From: Trachythela sp. YZ-2020
Taxonomy: Eukaryota; Cnidaria; Anthozoa; Malacalcyonacea; Clavulariidae
DNA: 64,000 bases
Reading direction: 5' to 3'
Assembly: GCA_016169945.1 (NCBI GenBank)
Contig: JADLSH010000388.1
Location: 1,770,001-1,834,000, forward strand
Made by a program: the position numbers and the translations under genes. A model generated the notes under the pieces. That model did no database searches. It saw only the letters and a list, made by a program, of their open reading frames with translations, and had not been told where the DNA came from. Below are positions 34,196 to 44,401 of the stretch, piece by piece (positions within the stretch are counted from its first letter, which is position 1; each line of letters begins with the position of its first letter).

Positions 34196-36960
34196 GGGCT
34201 TCTTTAATTTGGCTACTTTTTATCTTGCGTTTGGCTCTTTTTGGCTCAGGCCACCTGGCTGGCAATCCTCTCCTCCAGAGGGTTATTTATTATATCAGAT
34301 ATTATTAGTCGATATTATTATATTATCTTGAAAGATTTCAATAATTCGTTACTTTGAGAGGTGCTGAAACTTAATATAAAATCCTGGTCCCTGAAAAACT
34401 GAAATTCGAGTCGAGATTGTTCAACACTTCACTTCAACAGAGTTCAATAGTTGGTTGGCTTTGAGCGCTGCTGTTAATTAAAAAACCTAGAAGAATCTCT
34501 GAATCATCTAGTGTTCATTTTAAAGGTAAGACGTTTCTCTCAATATATTGCCAGGCCAATTTATGTTTTGATATAATGTATATTCAACTGTATATTAAAT
34601 AATAGCGTTGATCTTTATAGTATGGGTCAAGTGATCAGCTCAAGTATGCGTTTATCCTTTCTTTTTCCTGAATTAGCCAATTCGGATAGTAGTACAAAGA
34701 TAGAATAATGGCTCAAGGAAACGAAAGCTTGTAGTTTCCATGTTAAAACGGTGATAGATTTTCAAAGATTTGCATCTCAAGTTGAAATAATATATTTTTG
34801 GCCATCATCACTGGACATGCTTACACTAGCCTACACTTTCCTATTATATTGCAAGCAAAACAACCAAACACACGTCTATAATACTATGCCATTCAAGCCT
34901 CTGACTTGCTTTAAAAATAGAGTAAAGACGTAGCAGTATAGCTTTTAAAGTAATACTAATAGGCTTCTTTTATGTGGTGTTAAGCATAGGCGTACCAGGC
35001 AGGGGGGGCAGCTGCCACCCCCCCCCCCCCAGAAAATTGATAGGTCGACAAGTTGGGAGAGTTTTCAGCCCAAGTCGGGCAAAAAATATAGGGGGAATAA
35101 ATGGAAAAGCAAAAAATTTAACCAAAGCAATCTAGTCTGTAATTTGGAAATAAAAGTGTTATTGAACAACTTATATCTGGGGGGGGGGGGGTTGAATTAA
35201 AAGTTGGACATTTTCAGTGCTAGTTGGGGAAAATGTTCCCTGCCCCCCCTAAAAATTTGGGCCCATACACCTTTGGTGTTAAGTTTACATTCGGCAAGCT
35301 AGAATAGTTTTTAGAGTCACACAGGGCTGGAATTTGAATACGCAGCAATGTAAATATTACCTGCCATAGTAATTGCTACAAATGCCGTTTCCCAAAAGGC
35401 TCGCGTGTTCATTTAAACTTTCGATCATATACGCCGTTAAAAAATACAATTTCAGGTAGCATTTTGTAAGTTTGAGAGGCTTGTTTCGACACAACGGACA
35501 TTAAACTATATAAAGTTTTGAAATCGGATAATTCGTTATTTCAGTCAGTGTTTTCGTTTAGCCCGCTGTGGCCAATACTCGTTTATGATAGAAGCTCCCA
35601 GAACTAGAATGCTTTTGAAGTGTACACATGCAACATTGCCATAGTTAATCTGTGACATGCTTTGTTATATAATATATAATAGATTGGCAGTTTCGTATTC
35701 GGATATTAATGTCTGCCTCTCCTCTCCCAATTTTCTCGCCTCCCGCCCGCATTTAAATTCCTTTTGTCCACATTTTCTTGATCAAAATATGTGAGCCTTT
35801 TTCAAAGACATGATTGTAATGCACAAGACTTTTTCAATGTTTGTTTTTACCATTATAAATAATCACACAAACGTTCATAGTGTAAATCATCTCTAAGATA
35901 ATATGGGTCTAATTTTTATACAATTTGAATAATTTTGTTTCATGAAAGGGTCAGGTGAAAATTTCCAGGCACGCCCATGTCTATATTTTGTAATAATGTC
36001 ATGTTTTAGTGTCAGTATTGTTGGGCCTGTTTATATGATTATAAACTCTGTTGAGTGTTTATATGATCCCGCTTCTATCCTGCCTAGACGGGTCCCAGCG
36101 TGTACTGAAATACTGAAAAATATACTGTGCTTATGTACTGAAAATATACTTAGGAGAATAATACTATCTTCTCACAGGCTACATGCAACACGAAAAAGAA
36201 TTCCATTTGTACAATATATGGAATCACGTGATGGAATCGGAATAGAACATTATAGAAGTAAACAATGCCACTCTCTTTGAAAAATATATCTAGTCGTCCT
36301 ACACAGTCACAATGCTATTTATAGAATTTTCCAAAGCTCATTCACTGCTTCCCCTTTAAAGGCATCTTCTTTCGAATGAGATTTTTGAAGGAATTGAAGT
36401 TTACTCAGTGCATTGAACAATTCAGTCGTTCGAATATTTAAAAGTTACAAGAAATTACAGCTCTATTGCCTCTATAACTATATTTTGTATTTGAATTCGA
36501 AAAAAATTGTTTAGTGTGAAAATAGCTCTGACCAGACCATCTGACCATTCGTGTTAAATGTGCATATTTCCAAACCATACCGTATTCATTTATTTATATA
36601 AGTCTATGTAGTGACTAATGAGTAATTTAGCCTCATGAACTTTGCACTATCTTTGGGATCTCTGAGTTTAGACCTAACCAGGAGCAGTTGCGAAATATGC
36701 AACTTTAGGCCCTCTGAGCTACAGACTCCATTTGCTGCGTTTATATATGATGGGAATGATGCCTGTATAAGGTATGGTTAAATATCAAATTTAGTTAAAT
36801 ATCAAACTTTCGCAACTACTCCTAGCTAAGTCTAAAAATGTATATAAATTTTTCATCCACAAACACCTTCTGCTATTAGTCCTATTGAACGAGATGCCTA
36901 GAATTTACCCATGCCTTGTACTGGCATCTCTCCCATCATATATACACAAATTTGCGGTTA
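34196..36960. other. Gene-free, repeat-bearing interval
   Basis: No gene can be supported. Within it, 34985-35280 is an interspersed repeat with long G and C homopolymers (for example near 35005-35032 and 35180-35190) of a sort common in invertebrate genomes. The piece 36025-36100 resembles the GGGCCTGTTTATATGA foldback family. Near 36635-36660 there is a fragment resembling the right end of repeat R1. The open frame at 35942-36280 overlaps these repeats and is not accepted. Confidence 0.4.
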
Positions 36961-36974
36961 ATGCTCAGCAACTG

Positions 36975-37047
36975 GACTCTGTAGTTCAGTTGGTTAGAGC
37001 GCTGCACCGGAATTGCAGGACCGCAGGTTCAATTCCTGCCAGAGAGC
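36975..37047 (+). tRNA. tRNA-like sequence, probably SINE-derived
   Basis: It folds as a cloverleaf: D stem GTTC/GAGC, anticodon stem CTGCA/TGCAG, T stem GCAGG/CCTGC with loop TTCAATT, and a 5-bp acceptor stem CTCTG/CAGAG. The A box (AGTTCAGTTGG) and B box (GGTTCAATTCC) are present. However the anticodon loop CCGGAAT lacks T at position 33, and a related copy follows at 37215 within the same repeated surroundings (CACAAACACCTTCTGCTATT at about 36862 and 37090). A tRNA-derived repeat is more likely than a working tRNA gene. Confidence 0.45.
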
Positions 37048-37214
37048 TAGGTCTAAAAAGTATAAATTTTCGTTCGAAAATTCCATCCACAAACACCTTC
37101 TGCTATTAGTCTTATCAAACGAGGTGCCTAGAAAAAAAACTTGATATTTACCCATACCTTATACTGGCATCTCTCCCATCATATATACTGAACTTGCAGT
37201 TGATACTCAGCAGC

Positions 37215-37285
37215 TGGACTCTATAGCTCAGTTGGTTATAGCGCTGCACCGGAATCGCAAGGTCGCAGGTTCGATTCCTGCCAGT
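37215..37285 (+). tRNA. Second tRNA-like sequence, repeat-derived
   Basis: Same organisation as 36975-37047: A box AGCTCAGTTGG, anticodon loop CCGGAAT, T arm GCAGG TTCGATT CCTGC. The acceptor stem does not pair and the anticodon stem is imperfect (CTGCA/CGCAA). It shares flanking repeat sequence with the first copy and continues to a fragment at 37310-37360. The region 37531-37589 is a further palindromic relic containing an inverted B box. No functional tRNA is claimed. Confidence 0.4.
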
Positions 37286-37711
37286 CAGGGCCTAAAGTTG
37301 CACTTTTCGCAACTGCTCCTAGCTATAGGTCTATAAAAAATTTATATGTGTTTATTCACAAACACCTTCTGTTATATTTATCAGGTTTACAATTGGCCGG
37401 GTTACATGAATCATGATTGGCTAGAATTACAACCAGGTTATTTCTGATAATAGTTGAAGGTTGTTTGTTGATGGAATTACGAGTGATAAATATATACAAC
37501 TTTGAAACCTTACCGGGAACGGCTGCGAAAAATGCAACTCTAAGGTCCTCCGGCAGGAATTGAACGGAGGACCTTAGAGTTGCATTAAGTCACATTGATT
37601 GAAATTACTTATATTTCTGATAATAACATTACATTGAAAATGCAATCAACCTCCATACAATCAATGTCATTTACAAAATAAGAAATAAAATTTTTTTAAA
37701 CTGTGAAGGGG

Positions 37712-38036
37712 GTAATATTTTGTATATTAAGCGATGCGTCCTGTAGCGTTTTACATTAGCATGATGCATCATAAATTTTGGTGTAACTTTGAAATAAATC
37801 TCTCAAATCAACAAATATTTTACCGTCTGACTAGGAAAATCGCGTGAAGTCAATACCAAATATAATCCGTTTTGGGGATAGGCAATTTAAGGATTTACAT
37901 TGTACTTTTTTTTTCTTTTTTAAGTGTTTGGAATCTGAGACTGTTCCTGCTTTGATCGATACAACCGAAACCTGAGACTGTTCCTGCTTTGATGGAACCG
38001 AAATCTGAGACTGTTCCTGCTTTGATGCAACCGAAG
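37712..38036 (+). pseudogene. Reduced repeat exon and flank, unit C
   Basis: 37712-37924 matches the 5' flanks of units B and D. The exon that follows (37925-38036) has only three 33-bp units against 40 in B and 32 in D. The acceptor has changed from TTTAG|G to TTTAAG, and a 4-nt duplication (CGAT, about 37957) breaks the frame inside the first unit, leading to a stop in the second. The donor AAG|GTGGTC is kept. The exon therefore cannot supply the repeat domain to the protease exon at 39242. Confidence 0.7.
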
Positions 38037-38092
38037 GTGGTCATTTAAATCAATTTAATTCATATTTATCTATATCGTTTATTATTGTAGTT

Positions 38093-38437
38093 ATACATTA
38101 CCTTTTACATTATACATTACTCAGCTCACTCCCCGTTGGGGCTTTTCAGTGACCGATTACATCCAGTATCTCCCTTACCTATATTATGTACTTAGCCTAC
38201 ATTATTTATTTTTACAACAATTGTGATATTACTTTCCTAATCTGTATATCCTAACCCACCCAGTCAACTTTCCCTGTGGGAGGAAACCGGAGTGCCCGGA
38301 GAAAACCCACGACTTTCGGCAGAGCGTTGACTTACTCTTTTCACATGAGTGCGATGAGTAAAGTCCTCAGCGAGAATCGAACTCAAGACTCAGAGGTCAA
38401 AGGCGCTTGCTCTGACAACTGCGCCACCGAAGCCCAC
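38093..38437 (-). mobile_element. tRNA-derived SINE in the intron of unit C
   Basis: On the - strand a tRNA-like head (38436 to about 38362) has an A box GTGGCGCAGTTGTCAGAGC and a B box GAGTTCGATTCTC, followed by a body containing GTTTTCTCCGGGCACTCC, a block widespread in metazoan interspersed repeats. It interrupts intron sequence that is continuous in unit B (GTAGTT at 38090, TTCGTAC at 38441). It is not a coding feature. Confidence 0.7.
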
Positions 38438-39241
38438 CAATTCGTACTTTTTTGGCAGACTCTGAATATTGGACATAATTTTATATATTCTTGCACGTAA
38501 ATTCGTAATGTATATAGTGTATTACTTGCATTACCATGTGTGTTCCAGGTATCCCAAGTAATTTTTCGGCGTGGGTAGGACCCCCCTCTCCCAATAATTT
38601 CTGAATGTCTTTGAATGATGGCTGCCGAACTGTATAACAAAGCGGCTGAAACAATGATTTTACAACCATAAAAGCGAGGGAATAGGTGCAAGAGGTCTAT
38701 TCCCAATGTATTTTCACTTGATTTCGCCAAAATCCAACTATATTCCTTTCCCTTAACCTTTACCATGTACCGAATTTCGTCTGTCTGCAATTCTATTTCG
38801 TAAAGTTTCTGCTTCAAATCATTTTTTCTTTCTGAAATTTGTCTTACCTTCGTGTGATATTTTTGGTGATATATGATTAAAAATTTTCAAACTCTGTTAA
38901 ATTATCGCTCATAATCAGACGTTGTGATTGTGTTTAGATCATGCGAATTTAGCTGCGAGTTTCGTTCTCATTCGTCCTTGTTTTCCATGCGTATTCTTTC
39001 TACTCGAAAACCATTTCCTGCTATCAAATGTTGCATTCGGATCAACTTTAAATTAAACAAGCAGTTCACTACGAAAATACCACTACAAAAAAACACTCCA
39101 TAATACAGACTTTATATATCGCTCACACATTTATCTATGGATTCTAATTACATTAATGTCTTTTCTATTTAAAGTATGAATAATGTTTTCCGGTCTGCAC
39201 GGTACAATATATACCATTATTATTTTTGTTTTTATTCCTAG

Positions 39242-41208
39242 ATCATTGACGCCAGATCATTAGGTTTGCGATTCATGTCTGAGAACCCTTGCTGTATTAG
39301 AGCTATCCCATATGAAAATGGCATTGAAGACACCCAATCCTTAACTATGTATTTATATGTGGATACTGATGGCAAGGGAATTCCAAAGGATGTTGAAGAT
39401 GCCGCAAAAGAAATGTTCTCAGATTATGAATTTGAGTTTGATGACCTTCAACGACGTCCTCTAAGTAAGATCGTTACCCGTCTTCCATCGTCTAAAAAGC
39501 ACAGAAATGAAGACCTATCAGAATTGTCCAGGACAATCGAGAAAAATCTTCACTTCTTTGAAAACCGGTTAAACGTCACAGCAGTTCAGGCTTCGTATAA
39601 AGTAGCGGACTCCATTGAGCAAGATATTCCATGTGTAACAGTGTTTGTGTTGGGGAAGGGAAGAGTTCCAGCGGGAGAAACCGACATTAAGGAGATAAAA
39701 GAACTGAATGGTTGTCCGTTTGACGTTGCCGAGGGGTATTATCAACCGACTTCTGCGTCTTCCCGCAAGTCCTTTGCCTTTATTTTGGAAGGTGGCGTTG
39801 GAATAGGTGTGCAAGGGGGACATGGTGCTGGCACTTTGGGAGGATTTTTGGAAGACGAAGAAGGGAAGTGTTATATTCTTTCAAATTATCACGTGCTTCA
39901 TCCACCTGAGGTAAAGAGTAACACCAAAGATGACAAAATGATGAATAGCACTAACGAAAGAGCAGATGGTGTTAAAACTGTGGGGAGATTATTGGAGGGC
40001 ACAGATAACACCAACGATGGCGAAATGGAGAATAGCACTAACGAAGGAATACACGGTGCTGGAACTGTGGAGGGATTATTGGAGGACACAGATAAGACCA
40101 GCGATGGCGAAGTGGAGAATAGCACTAACGACATTACAATCGTTCAGCCTGCCCAATTTGATTATGACGCCATTCTTAAGGATGCCGAAGATAAGTTGTC
40201 TAACTGTTATTCCCAAAACGCAAAAATGCTTGGAGAAAAAGAATGGTCCGCGTTAACAAAAGAAGATATGGACGATTTTCGGGCAGATGGATATTTCAAC
40301 GAAATCTTGAAGAACATCACGGAAGAAACAGAGAAAGCCAAAGCGAATCTGAACGAAATCGAAGACAACAAACCAAGACCAATTGGAAAGAACGTCTTTG
40401 GTTTGAAAGGTAACGTACCTTTGGAAGACGAGAATTCTAAATTTTACGTCGACGCAGCCATTGCTGAACTGGACGAGCGCCAACGACAGTTTTTGAAGAT
40501 GTCTAGGTACAAACAAAAGGAAACAGATCTTTGTCCTCTATATGGCTTTCAAAAGAACAAAGTTCCGAACTGGGACGATGATATTTGGGAAAGATATTGC
40601 CCTAATGGCGACACTGCTGATCTGGAAAACATTAAGAAACGTACGTTTTATGAAAAACTGAGGTTTATGAAGATTGGTCGACAAACAGGACTCACCGTCG
40701 AGGGTATTATTGATACCGAAACAGTATTTGTAAACTTGCTTCGCCGTTCCAGTGGTTATACTGCCTTGTCCGACGTCAAGTTTCGATGCTGTAACGATTG
40801 TAGACAGTCGGATAACAGCGAAAACGAAATACTCCAGAAAGAAAACATGGTAACGTGTGCTAAATGCAAAAAGGAAATACCCCAGGAAGAAATATTCCAG
40901 AAAGAAAAAATGGTAACGTGTGTTAAATGCAAAAAGAGGTACCACAAAGATTGTGTTAGTAGTAATGATAGTGTTGTCAAGTCGTTTTGGATGCGTAATT
41001 GCTTTCTTATCCGAAAGCTGAGTGGAGAACCGTTTAGTGGCAACGGGGATTCAGGCTCATTGGTGTTTGGCGACGATCATCGAGCTTGGGGCTTGCTGTT
41101 TGGCGTACTTACGGATCTAAGTGGAAGTCGTAATTTCAGCTTAGCTTCACCCCTCAGTGCAACTTTGAAAGCTCTTGAAAGTGTTTGTGGAAAAAAGCTT
41201 AAACTTTG
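39242..41208 (+). CDS. Trypsin-like serine protease exon, unit C
   Basis: Open from the acceptor TTCCTAG (39241) to the donor 41208|GTAAGT. Residues are numbered from the Leu codon at 39266. His209 (SNYHVLHPP), Asp396 (YVDAAIAEL) and Ser596 (NGDSGSLVF) are present. It is the longest of the four: after the His motif two 29-residue units (about 39950-40130), each with a G-x-TV-x-x-LLE core and ENSTN end, appear to be copies of the GAGTLGGFLED region just upstream. Between Asp and Ser a duplicated Cys module reads MVTCAKCKKEI and MVTCVKCKKRYHKDC, the second resembling part of a PHD-type finger. The upstream repeat exon is broken and no tail exon was found before the PLE array, so function is doubtful. 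Confidence 0.78.
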
Positions 41209-41212
41209 GTAA

Positions 41213-41645
41213 GTACAGCATTAACATTACTTGCAATCGCTTTGAAACTGTGGCAGTAAGTTCCGTATAGACCGGTTTTTATGGCGACAAATATTTACAC
41301 TAATAAAGATCCGAAAATACGCATCAAAGTTTTCATCCGAAAACACGCACACATATATACATATATTTCTAAAATTCATTAATTATTCATAGCAAAATAC
41401 AAAGGAAATTCATGACCCGTAGCGGATCTATATATTTGATATAGACTTGCTCAAATTTTCTCCTTCAATTTTTACAGCGTAGATAACATCAATCTTCAAA
41501 ATTCCAACGCCAGTGAGCGTACAAAACGAGTCATTTTAGAAGTCATATACAAACCTTACAGTTCGGTCTTTATCAGATCTAAAACACTCGGCTGCGCCTC
41601 GATGTTTTAAATCTGATAAAGACCTCTTGTGCGGTTTGTATATAT
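41213..41645. other. Post-exon intron remnant of unit C and small foldback
   Basis: The first 70 bases match those after the donors of units B and D. Then similarity ends. At 41550-41645 the arms ATATACAAACC..TCTTTATCAGATCTAAAAC and their mirror form a foldback. No exon corresponding to 27676-28261 is seen. Confidence 0.5.
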
Positions 41646-41661
41646 TACATATATATATATA

Positions 41662-41812
41662 TGGATGCGCATGTGTCTGAGTATTGTACCACATGCGCTT
41701 GGTGAGGGCAAGAGTATGGTGTATAAATACGAAGTCACTCGCATCTAGATTGCGTTACAAGCTGCACTGACGAGCCGTTGAACGGCGAAACATGCATGTC
41801 TGCAGATTTGAC
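41662..41812 (+). mobile_element. TA-bracketed short element carrying a hammerhead
   Basis: About 150 bp lie between a TA tract at 41648-41661 and the TA tract at 41813-41837 where the PLE array starts. It has no coding capacity and its 3' part is a complete hammerhead motif. The arrangement is the same as the solo PLE pseudo-LTR at 1630-1776, but the sequence is different, so this is probably a solo pseudo-LTR of another PLE family or a retrozyme-like element. Confidence 0.5.
41762..41805 (+). ncRNA. Type I hammerhead ribozyme, full consensus
   Basis: All core positions are present. CUGACGA at 41767-41773; stem II GCCG/CGGC with loop UUGAA (41774-41786); GAA at 41787-41789; stem III ACA/UGU closed by UGCA (41790-41799); cleavage base C at 41800 in a GUC triplet; stem I CUGCA (41762-41766) with UGCAG (41801-41805). 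An outer CAA/UUG pairing can extend stem I across an internal loop. A short stem III is known from PLE-associated hammerheads. Self-cleavage after 41800 is predicted. Confidence 0.85.
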
Positions 41813-41921
41813 TATATATATATATATATATATATATACGTGTAGGTTTAGGTCTACGAAACGCAAAGAGTGCTCGACAACATATAGTTAGAGCAAATTA
41901 TAGATTTTCGCTTACCTCAAA

Positions 41922-41977
41922 ACTTGTCTGCAACAGGCTGTTTCATCTGTAAAAGAATCATCAGGCAGTTTACAAGT
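41922..41977 (-). ncRNA. Hammerhead ribozyme in PLE pseudo-LTR 1
   Basis: On the - strand: outer stem I ACUUGU, bulge AAA, inner stem I CUGC, core CUGAUGA, a 13-nt stem II segment (UCU/AGA with loop UUUAC and a U.U mismatch at the base), GAA, stem III ACA-GCC-UGU, cleavage base U in a GUU triplet, then GCAG and ACAAGU closing stem I. The layout is that of type I hammerheads described in PLEs, which process the RNA at the pseudo-LTR. The weak base of stem II is unusual. Confidence 0.75.
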
Positions 41978-41996
41978 ATCGAAAAGAAATGACCGC

Positions 41997-44177
41997 TTAT
42001 ATGCTTCCTGCCGGGGCGTGGGAGTGTGTGTGGGAGACAATGTGTGCATGCATGGCTTTGTTTGCGTTGTTTACGCGAAATTTGTTACGATGACGACATC
42101 GTGAAATTATTTCAGCTCTTTTGTTGAGTAAACAATCCTTGTTTTTTTCTTTCAAAATACAAAATTTTTCTTCTAAACATAAATTGCATCGTTTTGATCC
42201 TCCCGTATACGAAATAGAATGTTTTAAAATTTGCCAATTAATACTGAAATCCTTATTGTTTTCTTTCAATGTCCAAATATATTTCGAAAGTTCCGTGTCA
42301 TTTGCATGCTTTTGATGCTGAAAAGATTTAGTGTGGTTGGCCAATCGCTCTTTGAATGTGGTTGCAGTCATGCCAATGTAATTTTTGATCGTGTTTGTGT
42401 TGCTTACTGTGACTGTTGCTTTGTATACTATGTCCCTAGTCATGCATTGTTTTTGAAGCGGGCAAATGGTGTTTTTCCTACAACTGCAATTGGTAGTGTC
42501 CCTCTCCTGTGGCTTGTTATTTCTAGATATGCGTGCATTGTGTTTAGTGATTACTGACTTAATATTGTTCATGCAGCTATAGCTTACTTTAACTGTATTT
42601 CTGTTAAAAATTTTATGTAGCTTGTGGTGCGGTGGAAAATGCTTGTCAATTAGACTAAGGAAATTACGTCCCATGTTTGTGCTAACACTCTTGCTAAATG
42701 GTGGGTTGAACCAAATGATGTTGCGTTGCCTATTCCTGCGTTGTTTTTGCGGTGTGTGCTGAGTGTAGCTAAGTTCATGATCAAAGTTGCTATGCCTAAG
42801 TGCGTTCTGATATATGGGTGCAGATTCCTGAAAAGTTTGCTCATCTGATGAAAGAAGTGCGATGCGCTTGTTAATTGATGCAGGTAGTTGCCTTGTGATG
42901 CTCGGTGGGTGATTAGAGTGCATATTTATGTATAGTGGATCGTCATTGGGCTTCCTATAGGGCCTATGTTTTCCATTGTTAAGGTCGAAAGTTACATCTA
43001 AAAAGTTTACAATGCGTAAATTTGATTCGGCGGTAATTTTTAGGTCAAACTGCTCGAAAATTTTGTGGAGATCTTTTCTTGTTTTGTCTGCTAAACGTGC
43101 TGATTTACTTTTTATAATAGCCAAACCGTCATCTCTATATAGGCCGATGCTTTCTTTGCCAAATTTCTTACTCAGGTGGTTTAAAATGAAAAGGCCTACT
43201 AACTCACAAATTTCCGCGCCGTCGAAACTGCCCATGCTAACGTCAAACAAACTATGGCTATCTTTTTTTATCCATGAAATTCCGGTATTGAAAAGGAGAG
43301 ATTTTCTAGCGTGTTTTATTATTGAAATATCGTTTTCAGGTATAGTAGCCAAATTTGAAGCCCAAGATAAAGCTTGGTCCAATAGTTTTTCAGAAATAGA
43401 TGGGTAGAAATCCACAATGTCAAACGAAATAAAACTGTGTCTGTCCTTATCTTTTATATTGCCAAACCACTGAATAACTTGTTTTGTATTCCTCCATTGA
43501 TTTAAATTCAGTTTTTCTCTCAAATTGGAATTAATTTTGTCCAAAATAACTTTGCTTATTTTTCCGGATTCGCTTTTAGCGGGATTAATTAATCGGCATT
43601 TTGGATTGTTTTCGAAATTTTCTTTGTGATCTTTTAAAGATATAAATGCTTCGCGTTTTTTCATTTTTTCAATTCTGTCGCCGATTCCTAAATTGTTCGA
43701 AATGTTTTTTAGTTCTGAATCAATTTCATCTATAGTGTCCTCGGATCCATGCTTATATGTTTTTGTGATGTTGTCATGTAAGAGCTTGTTGTATGTGTCG
43801 AGCGAGGTTTCATAAATATTCCTAGTTTTGTCTGCAAAAATGAAAATGTTGGGAGACGAATTGATTTTCTTTAGATCGTTAGTCAAAGATTTCTGAAATT
43901 GGTTCCTATATGGCCGAAATTGTAAATTTTCGATTAATTTTATAAGGTCGTCTTCGAAAGGTTTCATTTCCGGAATAGAAGGAGGTGTTTTGTTGGATGC
44001 AAGGCCGAAATTGTTGTTTTGGTTTTCACATTTTTGGTTTTTATTAAGAAAGAAATTAGCTTTCCATCTCATACGTTTTATTACACTTTCCACTTTTTCA
44101 ATCAAATTTTTCAAATAAGCGTCCTGTGATGGTATAGGGATATTCTTTAGTGAATAGTCAAATCGAAATTGCCGCAT
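41997..44177 (-). CDS. PLE polyprotein: reverse transcriptase plus GIY-YIG endonuclease
   Basis: From the ATG at 44177 (MRQFRFDYSL) the protein is 726 residues. Order: PLE N-terminal region (FRPYRNQFQKSL), RT blocks with LKDHKENF, CRLINPAKSESG, SFDIVDFYPSISE (motif A), [14 protein letters not shown] (motif B) and YRDDGLAII (motif C, catalytic Asp pair), a thumb-like part (NFLDVTFDLNNG), then a Cys cluster ([15 protein letters not shown]) and a GIY-YIG nuclease (VYKATV, NYIGMT, FKERLANH), then CNLCLEEKFCIL. Together these place it with endonuclease-bearing canonical PLEs having a C-terminal GIY-YIG. It is the only uninterrupted copy in the array and could be active. A GAG|GTAAGC donor-like site lies in the pseudo-LTR upstream of the start. 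Confidence 0.93.
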   Translation of the reverse strand: MRQFRFDYSLKNIPIPSQDAYLKNLIEKVESVIKRMRWKANFFLNKNQKCENQNNNFGLASNKTPPSIPEMKPFEDDLIKLIENLQFRPYRNQFQKSLTNDLKKINSSPNIFIFADKTRNIYETSLDTYNKLLHDNITKTYKHGSEDTIDEIDSELKNISNNLGIGDRIEKMKKREAFISLKDHKENFENNPKCRLINPAKSESGKISKVILDKINSNLREKLNLNQWRNTKQVIQWFGNIKDKDRHSFISFDIVDFYPSISEKLLDQALSWASNLATIPENDISIIKHARKSLLFNTGISWIKKDSHSLFDVSMGSFDGAEICELVGLFILNHLSKKFGKESIGLYRDDGLAIIKSKSARLADKTRKDLHKIFEQFDLKITAESNLRIVNFLDVTFDLNNGKHRPYRKPNDDPLYINMHSNHPPSITRQLPASINKRIALLSSDEQTFQESAPIYQNALRHSNFDHELSYTQHTPQKQRRNRQRNIIWFNPPFSKSVSTNMGRNFLSLIDKHFPPHHKLHKIFNRNTVKVSYSCMNNIKSVITKHNARISRNNKPQERDTTNCSCRKNTICPLQKQCMTRDIVYKATVTVSNTNTIKNYIGMTATTFKERLANHTKSFQHQKHANDTELSKYIWTLKENNKDFSINWQILKHSISYTGGSKRCNLCLEEKFCILKEKNKDCLLNKRAEIISRCRHRNKFRVNNANKAMHAHIVSHTHSHAPAGSI

Positions 44178-44326
44178 TTTGAAGTTAAATAGAAATGAAT
44201 AACGTAAACAAGAGTGCACAACCGATATACGGGTGCGAATATACGTGTAGGTTTAGGTCTACGAAACGCAAAGAGTGCTCGACAACATATAGTTAGAGCA
44301 AATTATAGATTTTCGCTTACCTCAAA

Positions 44327-44382
44327 ACTTGTCTGCAACAGGCTGTTTCATCTGTAAAAGAATCATCAGGCAGTTTACAAGT
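44327..44382 (-). ncRNA. Hammerhead ribozyme in PLE pseudo-LTR 2
   Basis: Identical in sequence to the motif at 41922-41977 and located between PLE copies 1 and 2, i.e. in the shared pseudo-LTR (about 44243-44396). In a transcript running through the tandem copies it would cut between the units. Confidence 0.75.
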
Positions 44383-44401
44383 ATCGAAAAGAAATGACCG
44401 C

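Noticed and set aside
35942..36280. 112-codon open frame
   Set aside because: It overlaps a fragment of the GGGCCTGTTTATATGA foldback repeat and has no protein family features.
36975..37285. Functional tRNA genes
   Set aside because: No T33, the second acceptor stem does not pair, and both lie inside a repeated segment.
42121..43407. Open frames on the + strand across PLE copy 1 (and mirror cases in the other copies)
   Set aside because: They are antisense to the RT and GIY-YIG coding frame and have no recognisable motif.
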